A DNA stretch of 64,000 nucleotides, from the NCBI GenBank assembly GCA_041287365.1, contig JBEULL010000030.1, positions 22,955 to 86,954 of the forward strand. The letters run 5' to 3'. Shown piece after piece: positions 8,136-17,235 of this stretch. The DNA is from JAQVIJ01 sp041287365. GTDB taxonomy: Bacteria > Desulfobacterota > Dissulfuribacteria > Dissulfuribacterales > DYLC01. The notes beneath the pieces were generated by a model. The model was given only the letters and a program-made list of their open reading frames with translations. It made no database searches and was not told the origin of the DNA. The first letter of the stretch is position 1. Every line of letters begins with the position of its first letter. Both the position numbers and the translations under genes were made by a program.

Positions 8136-9807
8136 AACAGATTTCCTCATTGTAGGAAGCGGCATATCCGGCCTGAGTCTGGCCATAAAGCTGAGCGAAC
8201 TGGGCCGCGTCACGATTCTAACCAAAAAAAAGGTCAACGACACCGCCACAAACCTGGCCCAGGGTGGTGTGTGTTGCGTCACCGGAGAAGACGATGACTT
8301 CGGACTGCACGAATATGATACCATAAAGGCCGGAGACGGACTCTGTCACGAAGACATAGTCAGACTCATCGTAAGACAGGCCCCTGAACGCATGGCGGAA
8401 CTGGAATCATATGGCTTGCAATTCGATAGAGACAAAAAAGGGCGTATAAATCTGGGGAAAGAAGGCGGTCATGCCAGAAGACGTATTTGGCACGTGGGAG
8501 ACTATACCGGCCGGGCCATACAGGAGGTCTTGACACGCCGCGCCAGAGAGTGCGGGAACATCACACTGCTGGAAGACCATACGGCAGTGGACCTCATCGT
8601 CATGAATGCCAATGGATGTTTTCAAGGACACTGCGAGGCCATGCCGGACGAAACGGTCATAACCACACAACAGGAACTCAGGCCGGCTGAAAGTTCGCAT
8701 GAAAAACGCAGGGTTGTGGGATTGTATGCCCTGAACGGGGCCACTGGCGAAATCGATGCATTTCTGTCCCGCTGTACTGTATTGTCCACCGGCGGGTGCG
8801 GGAAGGTCTATCTCTACACCACCAATCCAGATGTAGCCACCGGAGATGGAATCGCCATGGCGTACAGGGCTGGCGCCAGAGTGGCCAATCTGGAATTTGT
8901 GCAGTTTCATCCCACTTGCCTCTACCACCCCCAGCGCAAAAACTTCCTCATCTCCGAGGCATTGAGGGGAGAGGGAGCCAGGCTTATCAACTGTGAGGGT
9001 GAGGCATTCATGAAGAAATACGCCCCTCATGAGATGGAACTGGCCAACAGGGATGTTATTGCCAGAGCCATAGATGCCGAACTCAAAAAAAGCGGCCGCG
9101 ACTACGTGTATCTGGACATCACTCATAAGAAGCCGGATTTTCTCAAAAAACGCTTTCCCCAAATATATGCCGTATGCCTGAAACTGGGTATCGATATAAC
9201 AAGAGAGCCCATTCCGGTAGTACCTGCCGCTCATTATATGTGCGGCGGCGTGGTCACGGACTCATACGGCCAGACCGACATACCAGGCCTGTTCGCCATA
9301 GGAGAGACGGCATGCACTGGTTTCCATGGCGCCAACCGCCTTGCATCCAACTCCCTTCTTGAAAATCTGGTCATGGCGCATCAAGCATTTGTGCGAATTC
9401 ACTCCATTTGGCGCCACCTGAAATCCTTGTCTTTTACAGCCCCACCGGAATGGGAGACAGGCAAGGCCGTGGACATGCAGGAAGGGGTGCTGGTATCGCA
9501 CAACTGGGACACCATCCGCAGGCTCATGTGGGACTATGTGGGCATAGTGCGCAGCGCCAAACGACTGTCTCTGGCGACTCAACGCATCGAACCCATTCTG
9601 AAAGAGATTCATCAACACTACTGGGATTACCTGCTGACCAGCGATTTCATAGAACTCCGTAATCTGGCCCAGGTAGCCAGTCTTGTAATTCGTGCAGCCA
9701 ATGCAAGGCTTGAAAGCAGAGGAGGCCATTACATGATGGATTACCCCCAAAAAGACGACTGGAACTGGCGCAGAGACACTCTGCTTTTGCGTAATCATAC
9801 AACATAA
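8125..9807 (+). CDS. nadB: L-aspartate oxidase
   Basis: This FAD flavoprotein oxidises aspartate to iminoaspartate, the first step of de novo NAD synthesis. An N-terminal dinucleotide fold (FLIVGSGISGLSLA) is followed by TNLAQGGVCC, EFVQFHPTCLYHP, SEALRGEGARLI, and the C-terminal FAD segment GLFAIGETACTGFHGANRLA with SLLENLV. All are hallmarks of NadB within the succinate dehydrogenase/fumarate reductase flavoprotein superfamily. At 560 residues it is slightly longer than usual, with added sequence between about residues 155 and 200. nadA and nadC are not in the window. Confidence 0.94.
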   Translation: MKFETDFLIVGSGISGLSLAIKLSELGRVTILTKKKVNDTATNLAQGGVCCVTGEDDDFGLHEYDTIKAGDGLCHEDIVRLIVRQAPERMAELESYGLQFDRDKKGRINLGKEGGHARRRIWHVGDYTGRAIQEVLTRRARECGNITLLEDHTAVDLIVMNANGCFQGHCEAMPDETVITTQQELRPAESSHEKRRVVGLYALNGATGEIDAFLSRCTVLSTGGCGKVYLYTTNPDVATGDGIAMAYRAGARVANLEFVQFHPTCLYHPQRKNFLISEALRGEGARLINCEGEAFMKKYAPHEMELANRDVIARAIDAELKKSGRDYVYLDITHKKPDFLKKRFPQIYAVCLKLGIDITREPIPVVPAAHYMCGGVVTDSYGQTDIPGLFAIGETACTGFHGANRLASNSLLENLVMAHQAFVRIHSIWRHLKSLSFTAPPEWETGKAVDMQEGVLVSHNWDTIRRLMWDYVGIVRSAKRLSLATQRIEPILKEIHQHYWDYLLTSDFIELRNLAQVASLVIRAANARLESRGGHYMMDYPQKDDWNWRRDTLLLRNHTT

Positions 9808-9841
9808 AAACTATTCCAACCTGTCATTGTAACTCATTGAA

Positions 9842-10573
9842 ATGAAAAATTTTCAACCTGGACACATCAGAAAAAAACATATGGTGCTGTATATTCTGCT
9901 GGGTATCCTGTTCGCTCTGTCCATTGCAGCATTTGTCTTGCTTCCCGAAGGTTCCCTGCGCATTGCATGGAATATGATGATGAACATCTATGAAGAACGT
10001 GCCAAAGTACGCACCCTCTTTGCGGAATGGCCTATTCTCGCCCCGATTTTCTTTATAGCACTTCAAATTACACAAGTGGTCATCTCCTTTGTACCTGGTG
10101 AGGCCACCGGCATTTTAGGAGGTTTTCTCTTCGGACCATGGCTCGGCCTCATATACTCCATCATCGGGCTCACCATAGGCAGCATGGCTTCGTTTTTTGC
10201 AGGCAGGTATTTCAGGGCATTGATCAAACACTACATCGAACAGACCAACATCTACAATCGCCTTGAAAACCTGGCAGAGCATCAGGGCATTTTCATCACA
10301 TTCATCTTCTATCTGATTCCAGGCTTTCCCAAGGACATCCTGTGTTACATCATGGGATTCAGCCGCATACCGTGGCAGGCCTTCTTCATCATCAGCACCA
10401 TAGGCCGCATACCTGGCACATGGCTTCTGACCATACAGGGCGCAGATCTCTATGACGGCAATATCCACCATGCCCTTGCCATCTTCACAGTTTCTCTGCT
10501 GTGCATGGTGCCGGTCTGGTTTTACAGAGAAAAGATATATACATGGATAGAGAAACATACCCTGAAAGACTGA
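9842..10573 (+). CDS. TVP38/TMEM64 (DedA-like) membrane protein
   Basis: This 243-residue protein has a short basic N-terminus and about six hydrophobic segments. The TVP38/TMEM64 features are present: FVPGEATGILGGFLFGPW near residue 83, GSMASFFAGRYF, and the helix-breaking FYLIPGFPKD near residue 160, which corresponds to the re-entrant motif of the SNARE-associated/DedA superfamily. Members are implicated in lipid flipping and envelope homeostasis; the substrate here is unknown. The neighbouring pgpA overlaps its 3' end, consistent with a phospholipid-related role but not proof. No strong ribosome-binding site is seen. Confidence 0.82.
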   Translation: MKNFQPGHIRKKHMVLYILLGILFALSIAAFVLLPEGSLRIAWNMMMNIYEERAKVRTLFAEWPILAPIFFIALQITQVVISFVPGEATGILGGFLFGPWLGLIYSIIGLTIGSMASFFAGRYFRALIKHYIEQTNIYNRLENLAEHQGIFITFIFYLIPGFPKDILCYIMGFSRIPWQAFFIISTIGRIPGTWLLTIQGADLYDGNIHHALAIFTVSLLCMVPVWFYREKIYTWIEKHTLKD

Positions 10574-11037
10574 CAACAACGGCCATAAAACGCCTGTCCA
10601 TCGCCGTGGCATCCGGCCTGGGCGCAGGATATTCACCTTATGCACCGGGCACATGCGGGAGTGTGGTGGGGCTGTTCATCTTTTTGGTTACAAAGCGCTT
10701 CGCATATCAGCACAGCTTGACATTTCAAATAATTTGCGCCATCTTTCTTGTTGTAATCGGTATAATAACAGCAGATGTGACAAGCCAGATGCTTCGTGTC
10801 AAAGACCCGTCTCTTGTAGTTATCGACGAGATTGCGGGAATGTTCATCACACTTGTGGGACATGAACCGACCATTTTACATCTGTTGGCAGGGTTTGTTC
10901 TCTTTCGCATACTGGATATACTCAAGCCTTTTCCGATAAGGCAACTGGAGCGCTTGAAAGGAGGCCTGGGGATCATGGCGGATGATATCATGGCCGGCAT
11001 TCTCGCCAATATCTGTCTGTATCTCATTCCCCGGTAA
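10543..11037 (+). CDS. pgpA: phosphatidylglycerophosphatase A
   Basis: PgpA removes the phosphate from phosphatidylglycerophosphate to give phosphatidylglycerol at the inner membrane. The protein shows GLGAGYSPYAPGTCGSVVG near the N-terminus and VIDEIAGMFITL in the middle, both typical of PgpA, with several hydrophobic helices. From the ATG at 10543 it has 164 residues, the normal size; a start at 10501 would add unrelated residues and a deeper overlap. Even so it overlaps the TVP38 gene by 31 bases. cinA follows after 6 bases. Confidence 0.9.
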   Translation: MDRETYPERLTTTAIKRLSIAVASGLGAGYSPYAPGTCGSVVGLFIFLVTKRFAYQHSLTFQIICAIFLVVIGIITADVTSQMLRVKDPSLVVIDEIAGMFITLVGHEPTILHLLAGFVLFRILDILKPFPIRQLERLKGGLGIMADDIMAGILANICLYLIPR

Positions 11038-11043
11038 GACACC

Positions 11044-12342
11044 ATGTCCTACGAGATCATAGCCATAGGAGACGAACTGCTGCTGGGCTCCACCCTCAAC
11101 ACCACAAGTCACACTATCGCCCGTAAACTGTTCGAGGCAGGCTGGACATGCCGGCGCATAACTACTGTGGGTGACGATATAGCTAATATTCAGGAGGTAC
11201 TGCTCCCAGCCATAGCACGCACTGATTTTATCATTCTAACAGGCGGCCTTGGTCCGACCACCGATGACATCACATCAGAGGCCGCTGCCCATGCCTTGAA
11301 CCTGCCTCTAACCATCAATGAAGATGTCCTGCACACACTGAACACACATAATGGATTTTCTCAAAAGATAAAGGAAAAACTGGCGGCCATGCCATTGGGC
11401 TCCGTGCCCCTGAAACCTGAAGGAGACGCCTCGGGTTATTTCCTGATGCATGGCGGCATCCCTCTTTTCTTTCTTCCTGGTGTGCCTGGACAGGCCGTCG
11501 CCCTGTTACAGGAAAAGGTCATTCCATGGCTGCAAAATCACCTGCCATCACAGACTGTTCATTACCGTATCATGCGGACATTCGGCCTCACTGAAACAGA
11601 GATTAACCGCCTGGTTTCTGCCTCGTCCATGCCCGAAAACATAACCATCGGATACTATCCTGTATTCCCGGAGGTTTTGATCTCCATGCTCTATAAAAGG
11701 CAAAAAAATGGATCGGCTGACTCCGTTTCAGATGAACATGGACTCGAGAATGCCCTGAATTTTTGGCGAAGGCTCGTATCCATGTTGAACAGACATGTAA
11801 TTTGTGAAGGGGAAGATACGCTGGAGACCGTTGTCGGCAATCTGCTGCTACAAAAAGGCGCCACTGTGGCCGTAGCTGAATCATGCACAGGCGGACTGAT
11901 CGCAAGCCGCATAACATCCGTTGCAGGCAGTTCCCAATGGTTCGAACGAGGCGTGATAACATACAGCAATCAGGCCAAAATGGACATATTGAAGGTGCGG
12001 CAAGACACGTTGGAACAGTTCGGCGCTGTCAGTGAACAGACCGCCATTCAGATGGCGGAAGGCCTGCGCAGCCTTGCCGGAACCGATTACGCCATTGCAG
12101 TCACAGGTATAGCAGGACCTACCGGCGGCAGTTCACAGAAACCTACAGGCACCGTTTACATAGCTATAGCCGATTCAAAACAGACATTCTGCCGGCATTT
12201 TCTGTTTGCAGCAACCGAAAACGGCGGCAAGACCCTCACAAGAACCAGCATTCAGCAACTGACAGCCGAGACCGCCCTGGATTGGCTGCGTATCTCCCTG
12301 CAATATGGCGCGCATATTTATAGCTCTCGATATACCGAATGA
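11044..12342 (+). CDS. cinA: CinA-family protein, two-domain form with PncC-like amidase
   Basis: The 432-residue protein has two domains. Residues 1 to about 170 form the MoaB/MogA-like CinA domain (IAIGDELLLGSTLNT, ILTGGLGPTTDD), associated with pyrophosphatase activity on NAD-derived compounds. From about residue 265 comes the nicotinamide-nucleotide amidase domain (VAVAESCTGGLIASRIT, AVTGIAGPTGG, KPTGTVYIAI). Together they recycle NMN to NaMN. The historical competence/damage-inducible name says little about function. The gene is in the same run as nadB, and its 3' end overlaps thpR by 38 bases. Confidence 0.92.
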   Translation: MSYEIIAIGDELLLGSTLNTTSHTIARKLFEAGWTCRRITTVGDDIANIQEVLLPAIARTDFIILTGGLGPTTDDITSEAAAHALNLPLTINEDVLHTLNTHNGFSQKIKEKLAAMPLGSVPLKPEGDASGYFLMHGGIPLFFLPGVPGQAVALLQEKVIPWLQNHLPSQTVHYRIMRTFGLTETEINRLVSASSMPENITIGYYPVFPEVLISMLYKRQKNGSADSVSDEHGLENALNFWRRLVSMLNRHVICEGEDTLETVVGNLLLQKGATVAVAESCTGGLIASRITSVAGSSQWFERGVITYSNQAKMDILKVRQDTLEQFGAVSEQTAIQMAEGLRSLAGTDYAIAVTGIAGPTGGSSQKPTGTVYIAIADSKQTFCRHFLFAATENGGKTLTRTSIQQLTAETALDWLRISLQYGAHIYSSRYTE

Positions 12343-12865
12343 GGTCAAGGCCATGCTGGGCCGCCTTATAAAAAGATGGCGGATAGGGCCACAGTCCACG
12401 GTTCGATGGGTCAATCCGCTTCAACTGCACATAACCCTGGCCTTCCTCGGCGACATAACAGATGAACTGCTGGAACGAGTCTGCAATGCCGCTCAAGACA
12501 TAGCCTGCGCTACACATCCGTTTACCATAGCCATTCACGGCACAGGGGTATTTCCAAGGCCGCAAAGCCCGCGTGTACTCTGGTGCGGATTCAGAGGGGA
12601 TATTCGATTCATAGAAACCTTGCAAAAAGACATACAAACCGCCTTGGAAAGGCTTGGGCTACCCGTTGAAAAGCGGCCATTCAGTCCACATATAACATTG
12701 GGTCGTATTCGATTCGAATCGCCTTCGGCCTTCATTACGGAATTCCTACGTTCTCCATGTAAATCCGAACCATTCAATGTCCATGAAATGACAATATATA
12801 AAAGCAGGTTACTGGCAAGCGGACCGGAATATGAAAAACACAGACAATATCCTTTCACGGCATGA
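12305..12865 (+). CDS. thpR: RNA 2',3'-cyclic phosphodiesterase (2H superfamily)
   Basis: This 186-residue 2H phosphoesterase has the two HxTx catalytic motifs: HITLAFLG near residue 40 and HITLGRIR near residue 124. ThpR/LigT proteins open 2',3'-cyclic phosphate ends of RNA in vitro. The start MARIFIALDIP is the canonical N-terminus of the family. It overlaps cinA, and the pairing of cinA with thpR is common in bacterial genomes. The gene ends a run that began at thyX; a 139-base gap follows before cheW. Confidence 0.9.
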   Translation: MARIFIALDIPNEVKAMLGRLIKRWRIGPQSTVRWVNPLQLHITLAFLGDITDELLERVCNAAQDIACATHPFTIAIHGTGVFPRPQSPRVLWCGFRGDIRFIETLQKDIQTALERLGLPVEKRPFSPHITLGRIRFESPSAFITEFLRSPCKSEPFNVHEMTIYKSRLLASGPEYEKHRQYPFTA

Positions 12866-13004
12866 GCCATAAGCAAATACATCAAAAAACTGTCGATATT
12901 TTCATTAAGATATGTTAATTGTAAAAAACATCATAAAGACTGCCTGAAGCGCTGGCATGCTTCTTGATGGATCTGATAATTGCGATTGGAGTCGGAAAAT
13001 ATCC

Positions 13005-13517
13005 ATGACTGATGCAAGTTCCACCATTCAAGACGGCACAACCCAATATACCCCCCTGAAAGTCCTTGTCCTGCTCATAGCAGGCCGTGAAAGCGCCATA
13101 GAGCTATCTCAAGTCAAAGAGATATTACCTGCCGCGCACACCGAATACCTGCCCAATGCAGTCCCATCAATCACAGGCATACTGAACGTCAGAGGGGACG
13201 TAATCCCTATCGTTGATCTCAAATACTTTCTTTCTGAGGAATACCAGGCGCTCGACACCAGCGCATCAAATCCTAAAATCGTTCTGGTGGAGTCCGAATG
13301 CGGCCCTCACGGCCTGATGGTCAATTCCGTCTTGAGAGTGGAAGACGGTCTGTGGGAGACACACGCTCCATCCGACAGCCTGAAATACATACAACGGGAA
13401 AACATACTTTTTACAAAAGCCATAACGAATTCAAAAGGCTACAGCTTACCTGTCATCGACATTCAAAAGATCATAGCCCATATAGCAAGAATAAAACAAG
13501 ACTCGACACAAACATAA
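13005..13517 (+). CDS. cheW: CheW-like chemotaxis coupling protein
   Basis: This 170-residue protein has the CheW fold landmarks: VLLIAGRESAIELSQVKEIL, GILNVRGDVIPIVDL and a C-terminal LPVIDIQKII. CheW couples methyl-accepting receptors to the kinase CheA on the cytoplasmic face of the membrane. The ATG at 13005 gives a normal N-terminus; a longer frame from 12957 adds a charged leader not expected in the family. An mcp gene follows 35 bases later and is probably co-transcribed. No cheA, cheY, cheB or cheR lies nearby, so the pair must feed an array or pilus-type system encoded elsewhere. Confidence 0.85.
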   Translation: MTDASSTIQDGTTQYTPLKVLVLLIAGRESAIELSQVKEILPAAHTEYLPNAVPSITGILNVRGDVIPIVDLKYFLSEEYQALDTSASNPKIVLVESECGPHGLMVNSVLRVEDGLWETHAPSDSLKYIQRENILFTKAITNSKGYSLPVIDIQKIIAHIARIKQDSTQT

Positions 13518-13552
13518 CCAGTATAATATATTTCTCATGGAGGGAGCATGAT

Positions 13553-15931
13553 ATGTTCAATTTATTCAATGTAAGCTTGAAGGTTAAACTCTTTGGCATA
13601 GTGGCTGTAATTGGTTTATTGATACTTGCAGCCAACGCCCTTTATACCTGGTACAGCACCATTCCACTGAAAGAAACAGAGATAAAAAACCGTATAGGTG
13701 TCTCTGCAAAATTATTACAGGAAGACATCAATAAATGGTTCGATATAGGCAAAACCAACATAGTTGCCATAGCAGGTAACGGTACGCTTTCAAAGGCGCT
13801 CATAGAGAACAATCGTGAACTGGCGTTGAATCGCCTTTACAGCATGTTCGAAGACTATGACAAAATAGGCCTCAAAAACCTCAAGGTTCAGATTCATACG
13901 GCAGACATACACTCTTTTCTGCGTTCGTGGGCTCCAGATAGACATGGAGACGACCTGAAGGCATTCCGCAATTCCATCGTACAATTGAAGGCCACCAAAA
14001 AACCCTATTCTTTTTTTGAGGTGGGTAGAGACGGTCTGGCGCTGCGCAGCATAGCTCCCATAATTCGCGACAACGACTATGTCGGCTCCATAGAAATGCT
14101 TATGGGACTGGATATCATAGCCAAGGACATGAAGGCGGAAAAGATACTCTATGCCACCCTACTCAAAGAAGATGTGGCCAAACTGGGCACCATAATAAGT
14201 GAACAGACCAAGACGGGCGGCGGCTATGTCATAGCCAACGACAAGTGGTTCGATGATGCAGTCAGAAACCTGGCAAAGACCACCAATTACAACGAACTCG
14301 CATCCAAAGGCTATGTACTCACCGACAAATATCTCATCACCTCCATTCCACTCGTGGACTACGAGGGCAAAGTTATAGGCCTGCATCTGTTGGCCGAAGA
14401 CGCCAACGCCCTAAATGAAAGCCTGAACAACCTTTTTATAGATCGATTCAAATTCACAGGCGCATTGGCGGTCTATATATTCATTATGGGGACAGCCATA
14501 GCTGTCTTCTTCAACATGGTTATGATTCGACCCATCACAGAAACAGCATCCGCCATTCAGGTCATAACCAAGTATATGGACATCACTAAACGTGTGAAGG
14601 TGGCATACCGTGATGAAATAGGCATCATGGCTGAATCCATCAACACCTTCCTTGACGCCCTTCAGAATACATTCAAAGACATAAAGACAACGGTAGCAGA
14701 CGTCACACAGGCCAGCCAGAACGTGCATACAAGTGCGCAACTGATTTCAGAAACAGCGGCATCTCAGGCTGAAAAGGCCAAAGATGTGTTGCAACGCGTC
14801 ATGCTGATGGGACAGACAGCTACCGAGGTTGCCGAGCACGCCGAATCCTCCGCACAACTTTCAAAAGAAACCGCTGCCATCATAGAGCAAATGGCCACGG
14901 CCACACAGAAAATCGCAGAGATATCCTCTCAAGGCAAAGAGGTCTCCAGTACTGCAATTCAGACGGTCATCGCCATGGGTGAGACAGCAAAAGAGGTCCA
15001 GGCAAGGGCATTGGCCCAGTCCGAGGCCGCCAACAAGACGGCTCAGTCTCTGAATGACATGTCCAAACAACTGCAAAGAATGGCCGAAGAGGCACAGCAG
15101 TCCGCCAAAGAGGCACAAGATACCCTGTTATCCTCCACGGATGCAAAAGAGGCTATGGACAAGACCGTGCAAAGCATGGAGGCCATCGCGGACAGCTCGG
15201 AACAGGTCAAAGATATCGTAGCCTTGATCTCAGACATAGCAGAGCAGACCAACCTTCTGGCCTTGAACGCCGCCATCGAGGCTGCTCGAGCAGGCGAGCA
15301 TGGCCGTGGTTTTGCAGTCGTTGCAGAGGAAATCCGTAAACTGGCTGAAAGGACCGCTGAATCCACAAAAGAGATAGCTGAACTCATCAAACAGAGTACT
15401 GCAGCTATCACAGAGGGTCGAGCGCTGACTCAAAAGACAGCCGCGGTCTTTGAACGCATCATTCAAAATATTGAAAGCACCTCACATCTCGTCATAGACA
15501 TCTCCTCGACCACGATTCAACAGGCAGCCGGCACAACAGAACTGCTGAAAGAAACAGACAGGCTCAAAGAGGCGTCCAGCAGCATCGTGGAAATGACCAA
15601 CAAACAGGCAGTACGCAGAAAGCTGGCCGAGGATTCGATTCAACAGGTCATATCGGTCAGTGATGACATCATGGATTCGGCTCACAATACCAACACTATA
15701 TCCCGAACGGCGGTGGAAGGCGTTGGACGAGTCGTGTTGAACTCCATGGAGATCACCAGCAGGACCAGCAAACAGAGGGAGCGGAGTGCTATCCTGCAGA
15801 AGGTCATGGCCGATATCGCTGAGACCGCCAAACAGAACGCCGAGAGTGCCGAGACCACTCTTGCCCTCATGGATAAGCTGCTCGAAAAGGCCAAGGCGGT
15901 GCAAGAAGAGATATCGAGGTTCAAGGTGTAG
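13553..15931 (+). CDS. methyl-accepting chemotaxis protein with dCache_3-like sensor
   Basis: This 792-residue receptor begins at an ATG with GGAGGG 8 bases upstream; an open frame continuing upstream to 13298 lies inside cheW and is not coding. A membrane helix at about residues 13-34 leads into a periplasmic region of about 265 residues whose segment HSFLRSWAP ... FFEVGRDGLALR is typical of dCache_3 domains. A second helix near residues 303-327, a HAMP region and long coiled coils follow. The conserved signalling tip QTNLLALNAAIEAARAGE sits near residues 563-582. Both cytoplasmic arms are long (roughly 180 and 210 residues beside the tip), suggesting a long-heptad class. No C-terminal receptor pentapeptide is present. 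The ligand is unknown. Confidence 0.9.
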   Translation: MFNLFNVSLKVKLFGIVAVIGLLILAANALYTWYSTIPLKETEIKNRIGVSAKLLQEDINKWFDIGKTNIVAIAGNGTLSKALIENNRELALNRLYSMFEDYDKIGLKNLKVQIHTADIHSFLRSWAPDRHGDDLKAFRNSIVQLKATKKPYSFFEVGRDGLALRSIAPIIRDNDYVGSIEMLMGLDIIAKDMKAEKILYATLLKEDVAKLGTIISEQTKTGGGYVIANDKWFDDAVRNLAKTTNYNELASKGYVLTDKYLITSIPLVDYEGKVIGLHLLAEDANALNESLNNLFIDRFKFTGALAVYIFIMGTAIAVFFNMVMIRPITETASAIQVITKYMDITKRVKVAYRDEIGIMAESINTFLDALQNTFKDIKTTVADVTQASQNVHTSAQLISETAASQAEKAKDVLQRVMLMGQTATEVAEHAESSAQLSKETAAIIEQMATATQKIAEISSQGKEVSSTAIQTVIAMGETAKEVQARALAQSEAANKTAQSLNDMSKQLQRMAEEAQQSAKEAQDTLLSSTDAKEAMDKTVQSMEAIADSSEQVKDIVALISDIAEQTNLLALNAAIEAARAGEHGRGFAVVAEEIRKLAERTAESTKEIAELIKQSTAAITEGRALTQKTAAVFERIIQNIESTSHLVIDISSTTIQQAAGTTELLKETDRLKEASSSIVEMTNKQAVRRKLAEDSIQQVISVSDDIMDSAHNTNTISRTAVEGVGRVVLNSMEITSRTSKQRERSAILQKVMADIAETAKQNAESAETTLALMDKLLEKAKAVQEEISRFKV

Positions 15932-15970
15932 GGAGAAAAACAGTACAAGAGAAGACAGACACATAAATAA

Positions 15971-15996
15971 CAGGGGCGTTGCAAAATACGCCCCTG
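15971..15996. terminator. hairpin between convergent mcp and tsaE
   Basis: A perfect 9-bp stem, CAGGGGCGT pairing with ACGCCCCTG around an 8-base loop, lies 40 bases after mcp and 48 bases before the tsaE stop. It is placed to stop transcription from both sides, but neither side has a good U-tract, so it may act weakly or with a protein factor. Confidence 0.5.
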
Positions 15997-16043
15997 CCTA
16001 TCTCTTGCGGCAGCCAATTCCAACCGGCTCCTAAAAGGATATA

Positions 16044-16490
16044 TTAATGCATTGAGATTTCTATCTCCCTCTCTTCTTTTCCCATCCATAAAATATGAAT
16101 AGCGATCGCATGGTCTCTCTCAACTAATCTTGCAAAATCAGGGCAATGTTCCGGCCATTCCACAGCCAAAATCCATTTGCCGTCCAGATATTCATACAAC
16201 CCGATTTCCTCAAGGCCCTCTTCGGAAATATTCGGGCCAAGGCGATAGAGGTCTGCATGCGCCAATGGAATAACGCCTTCTTTATACTCGTGAATGAGCC
16301 CGAAACTCGGGCTGGTCACTCTGCGTTCCTCAATGCCAAGACCTGCGGCAATGCCCTTTACAAAAGCGGTTTTTCCTGCCCCCAGATCGCCGGACAGAAG
16401 CAATACATCGCCTGGCAGCAAGGTTTTGGCGAGTTCCATGCCGATTTTACATGTCTCCGAAGGGCTGTGGGATATGAACGTCCGTTTCAT
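16044..16490 (-). CDS. tsaE: tRNA threonylcarbamoyladenosine biosynthesis ATPase TsaE
   Basis: TsaE is the small ATPase that works with TsaB and TsaD to install t6A37 on ANN-decoding tRNAs. The 148-residue protein has the P-loop SGDLGAGKTAFVKGIA near residues 34-48, TSPSFGLIHEY, and the acidic segment HADLYRL followed by WPE. Its ATG overlaps the stop of the ABC permease (ATGA), making it the last gene of a four-gene run from the response regulator. That company is probably not functional. Confidence 0.92.
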   Translation of the reverse strand: MKRTFISHSPSETCKIGMELAKTLLPGDVLLLSGDLGAGKTAFVKGIAAGLGIEERRVTSPSFGLIHEYKEGVIPLAHADLYRLGPNISEEGLEEIGLYEYLDGKWILAVEWPEHCPDFARLVERDHAIAIHILWMGKEEREIEISMH

Positions 16491-17233
16491 TTAATCAGCC
16501 GATTCTTGAGAAGTCTCAATGCGATCATGGCGAGAAAAATCGCATATGAGATCAAGACCAGCAGATGCAGCCAACAATTATCCGTTGCACCATAGGTCAA
16601 CCCCCTGTACAGCATAACCGCATGAGAGAGAGGCAGTACCAGAAACACCGCCTTGAGTGCTGAGTGCAGAGAATCCATGGGAAAGAGAATACCTGAGAAT
16701 AAAAACAATGGGTTGATAAACAAGGTCATAAAATAATTGAAAAACTCATAGCTTTGGGCTATGGCGGTCATGATGACGCCGCAGGAGGCAAATATGATAC
16801 CCTCCAGAAACAACAAAAACGGAACTAAAAAAGTCCATAAAGACGGCTTGATACCAAACAAAGGAAACAGAGCAATCATGATGACACCTGAAATGAGCCC
16901 CTTGGTGGCACCCCACAATATCTCTCCCAGGGCCAGGTCATAGACCGAAACCGGTGTCATGAGAATGGCCTCATAGGTCTTCTGTGTCGCAAGCCGGGTA
17001 TAAGAGCCGTAGGTGGTCTCCAATGCCGCACTGAACATCACGGCGGATGCAGCCAGGCCCGGGGCAATGAACTCCAGATAATTCATTCCTGCCAACACCG
17101 GCATGGTCCTGCCCAGCCCGTAGCCCATGGCGACCAGGAAAAGAAACGGCTCCCCCAGATTTCCTATTATGCTGGCCTTGAAGTGCTTACGCCAGACCAT
17201 GGCATTTCTTTTCCATACCTTTAAGGCCAGCAT
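16487..17233 (-). CDS. ABC-2 type transporter permease
   Basis: This 248-residue integral membrane protein has six predicted hydrophobic segments and the ABC-2 motif near the C-terminus (NPLFLFSGILFPMDSL). It resembles the NodJ/DrrB group that pairs with DrrA/NodI-type ATPases. The gene starts 2 bases after the ATPase stop, with AGGGAG for ribosome binding inside the ATPase end. The two form a complete exporter of unknown substrate; small hydrophobic molecules, polysaccharide or lipid are the usual cargoes. Confidence 0.88.
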   Translation of the reverse strand: MLALKVWKRNAMVWRKHFKASIIGNLGEPFLFLVAMGYGLGRTMPVLAGMNYLEFIAPGLAASAVMFSAALETTYGSYTRLATQKTYEAILMTPVSVYDLALGEILWGATKGLISGVIMIALFPLFGIKPSLWTFLVPFLLFLEGIIFASCGVIMTAIAQSYEFFNYFMTLFINPLFLFSGILFPMDSLHSALKAVFLVLPLSHAVMLYRGLTYGATDNCWLHLLVLISYAIFLAMIALRLLKNRLIK

Positions 17234-17235
17234 AT

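Noticed and set aside
12952..12968. Sigma-54-like sequence CTGGCATGCTTCTTGAT upstream of cheW
   Set aside because: The -24 half is good, but the -12 half reads TTGA instead of TTGC, and the GC there is close to essential. It is not listed as a promoter.
13298..13552. N-terminal extension of the mcp reading frame
   Set aside because: It overlaps cheW in another frame, while the internal ATG at 13553 has a strong GGAGGG site and is followed directly by a membrane helix.
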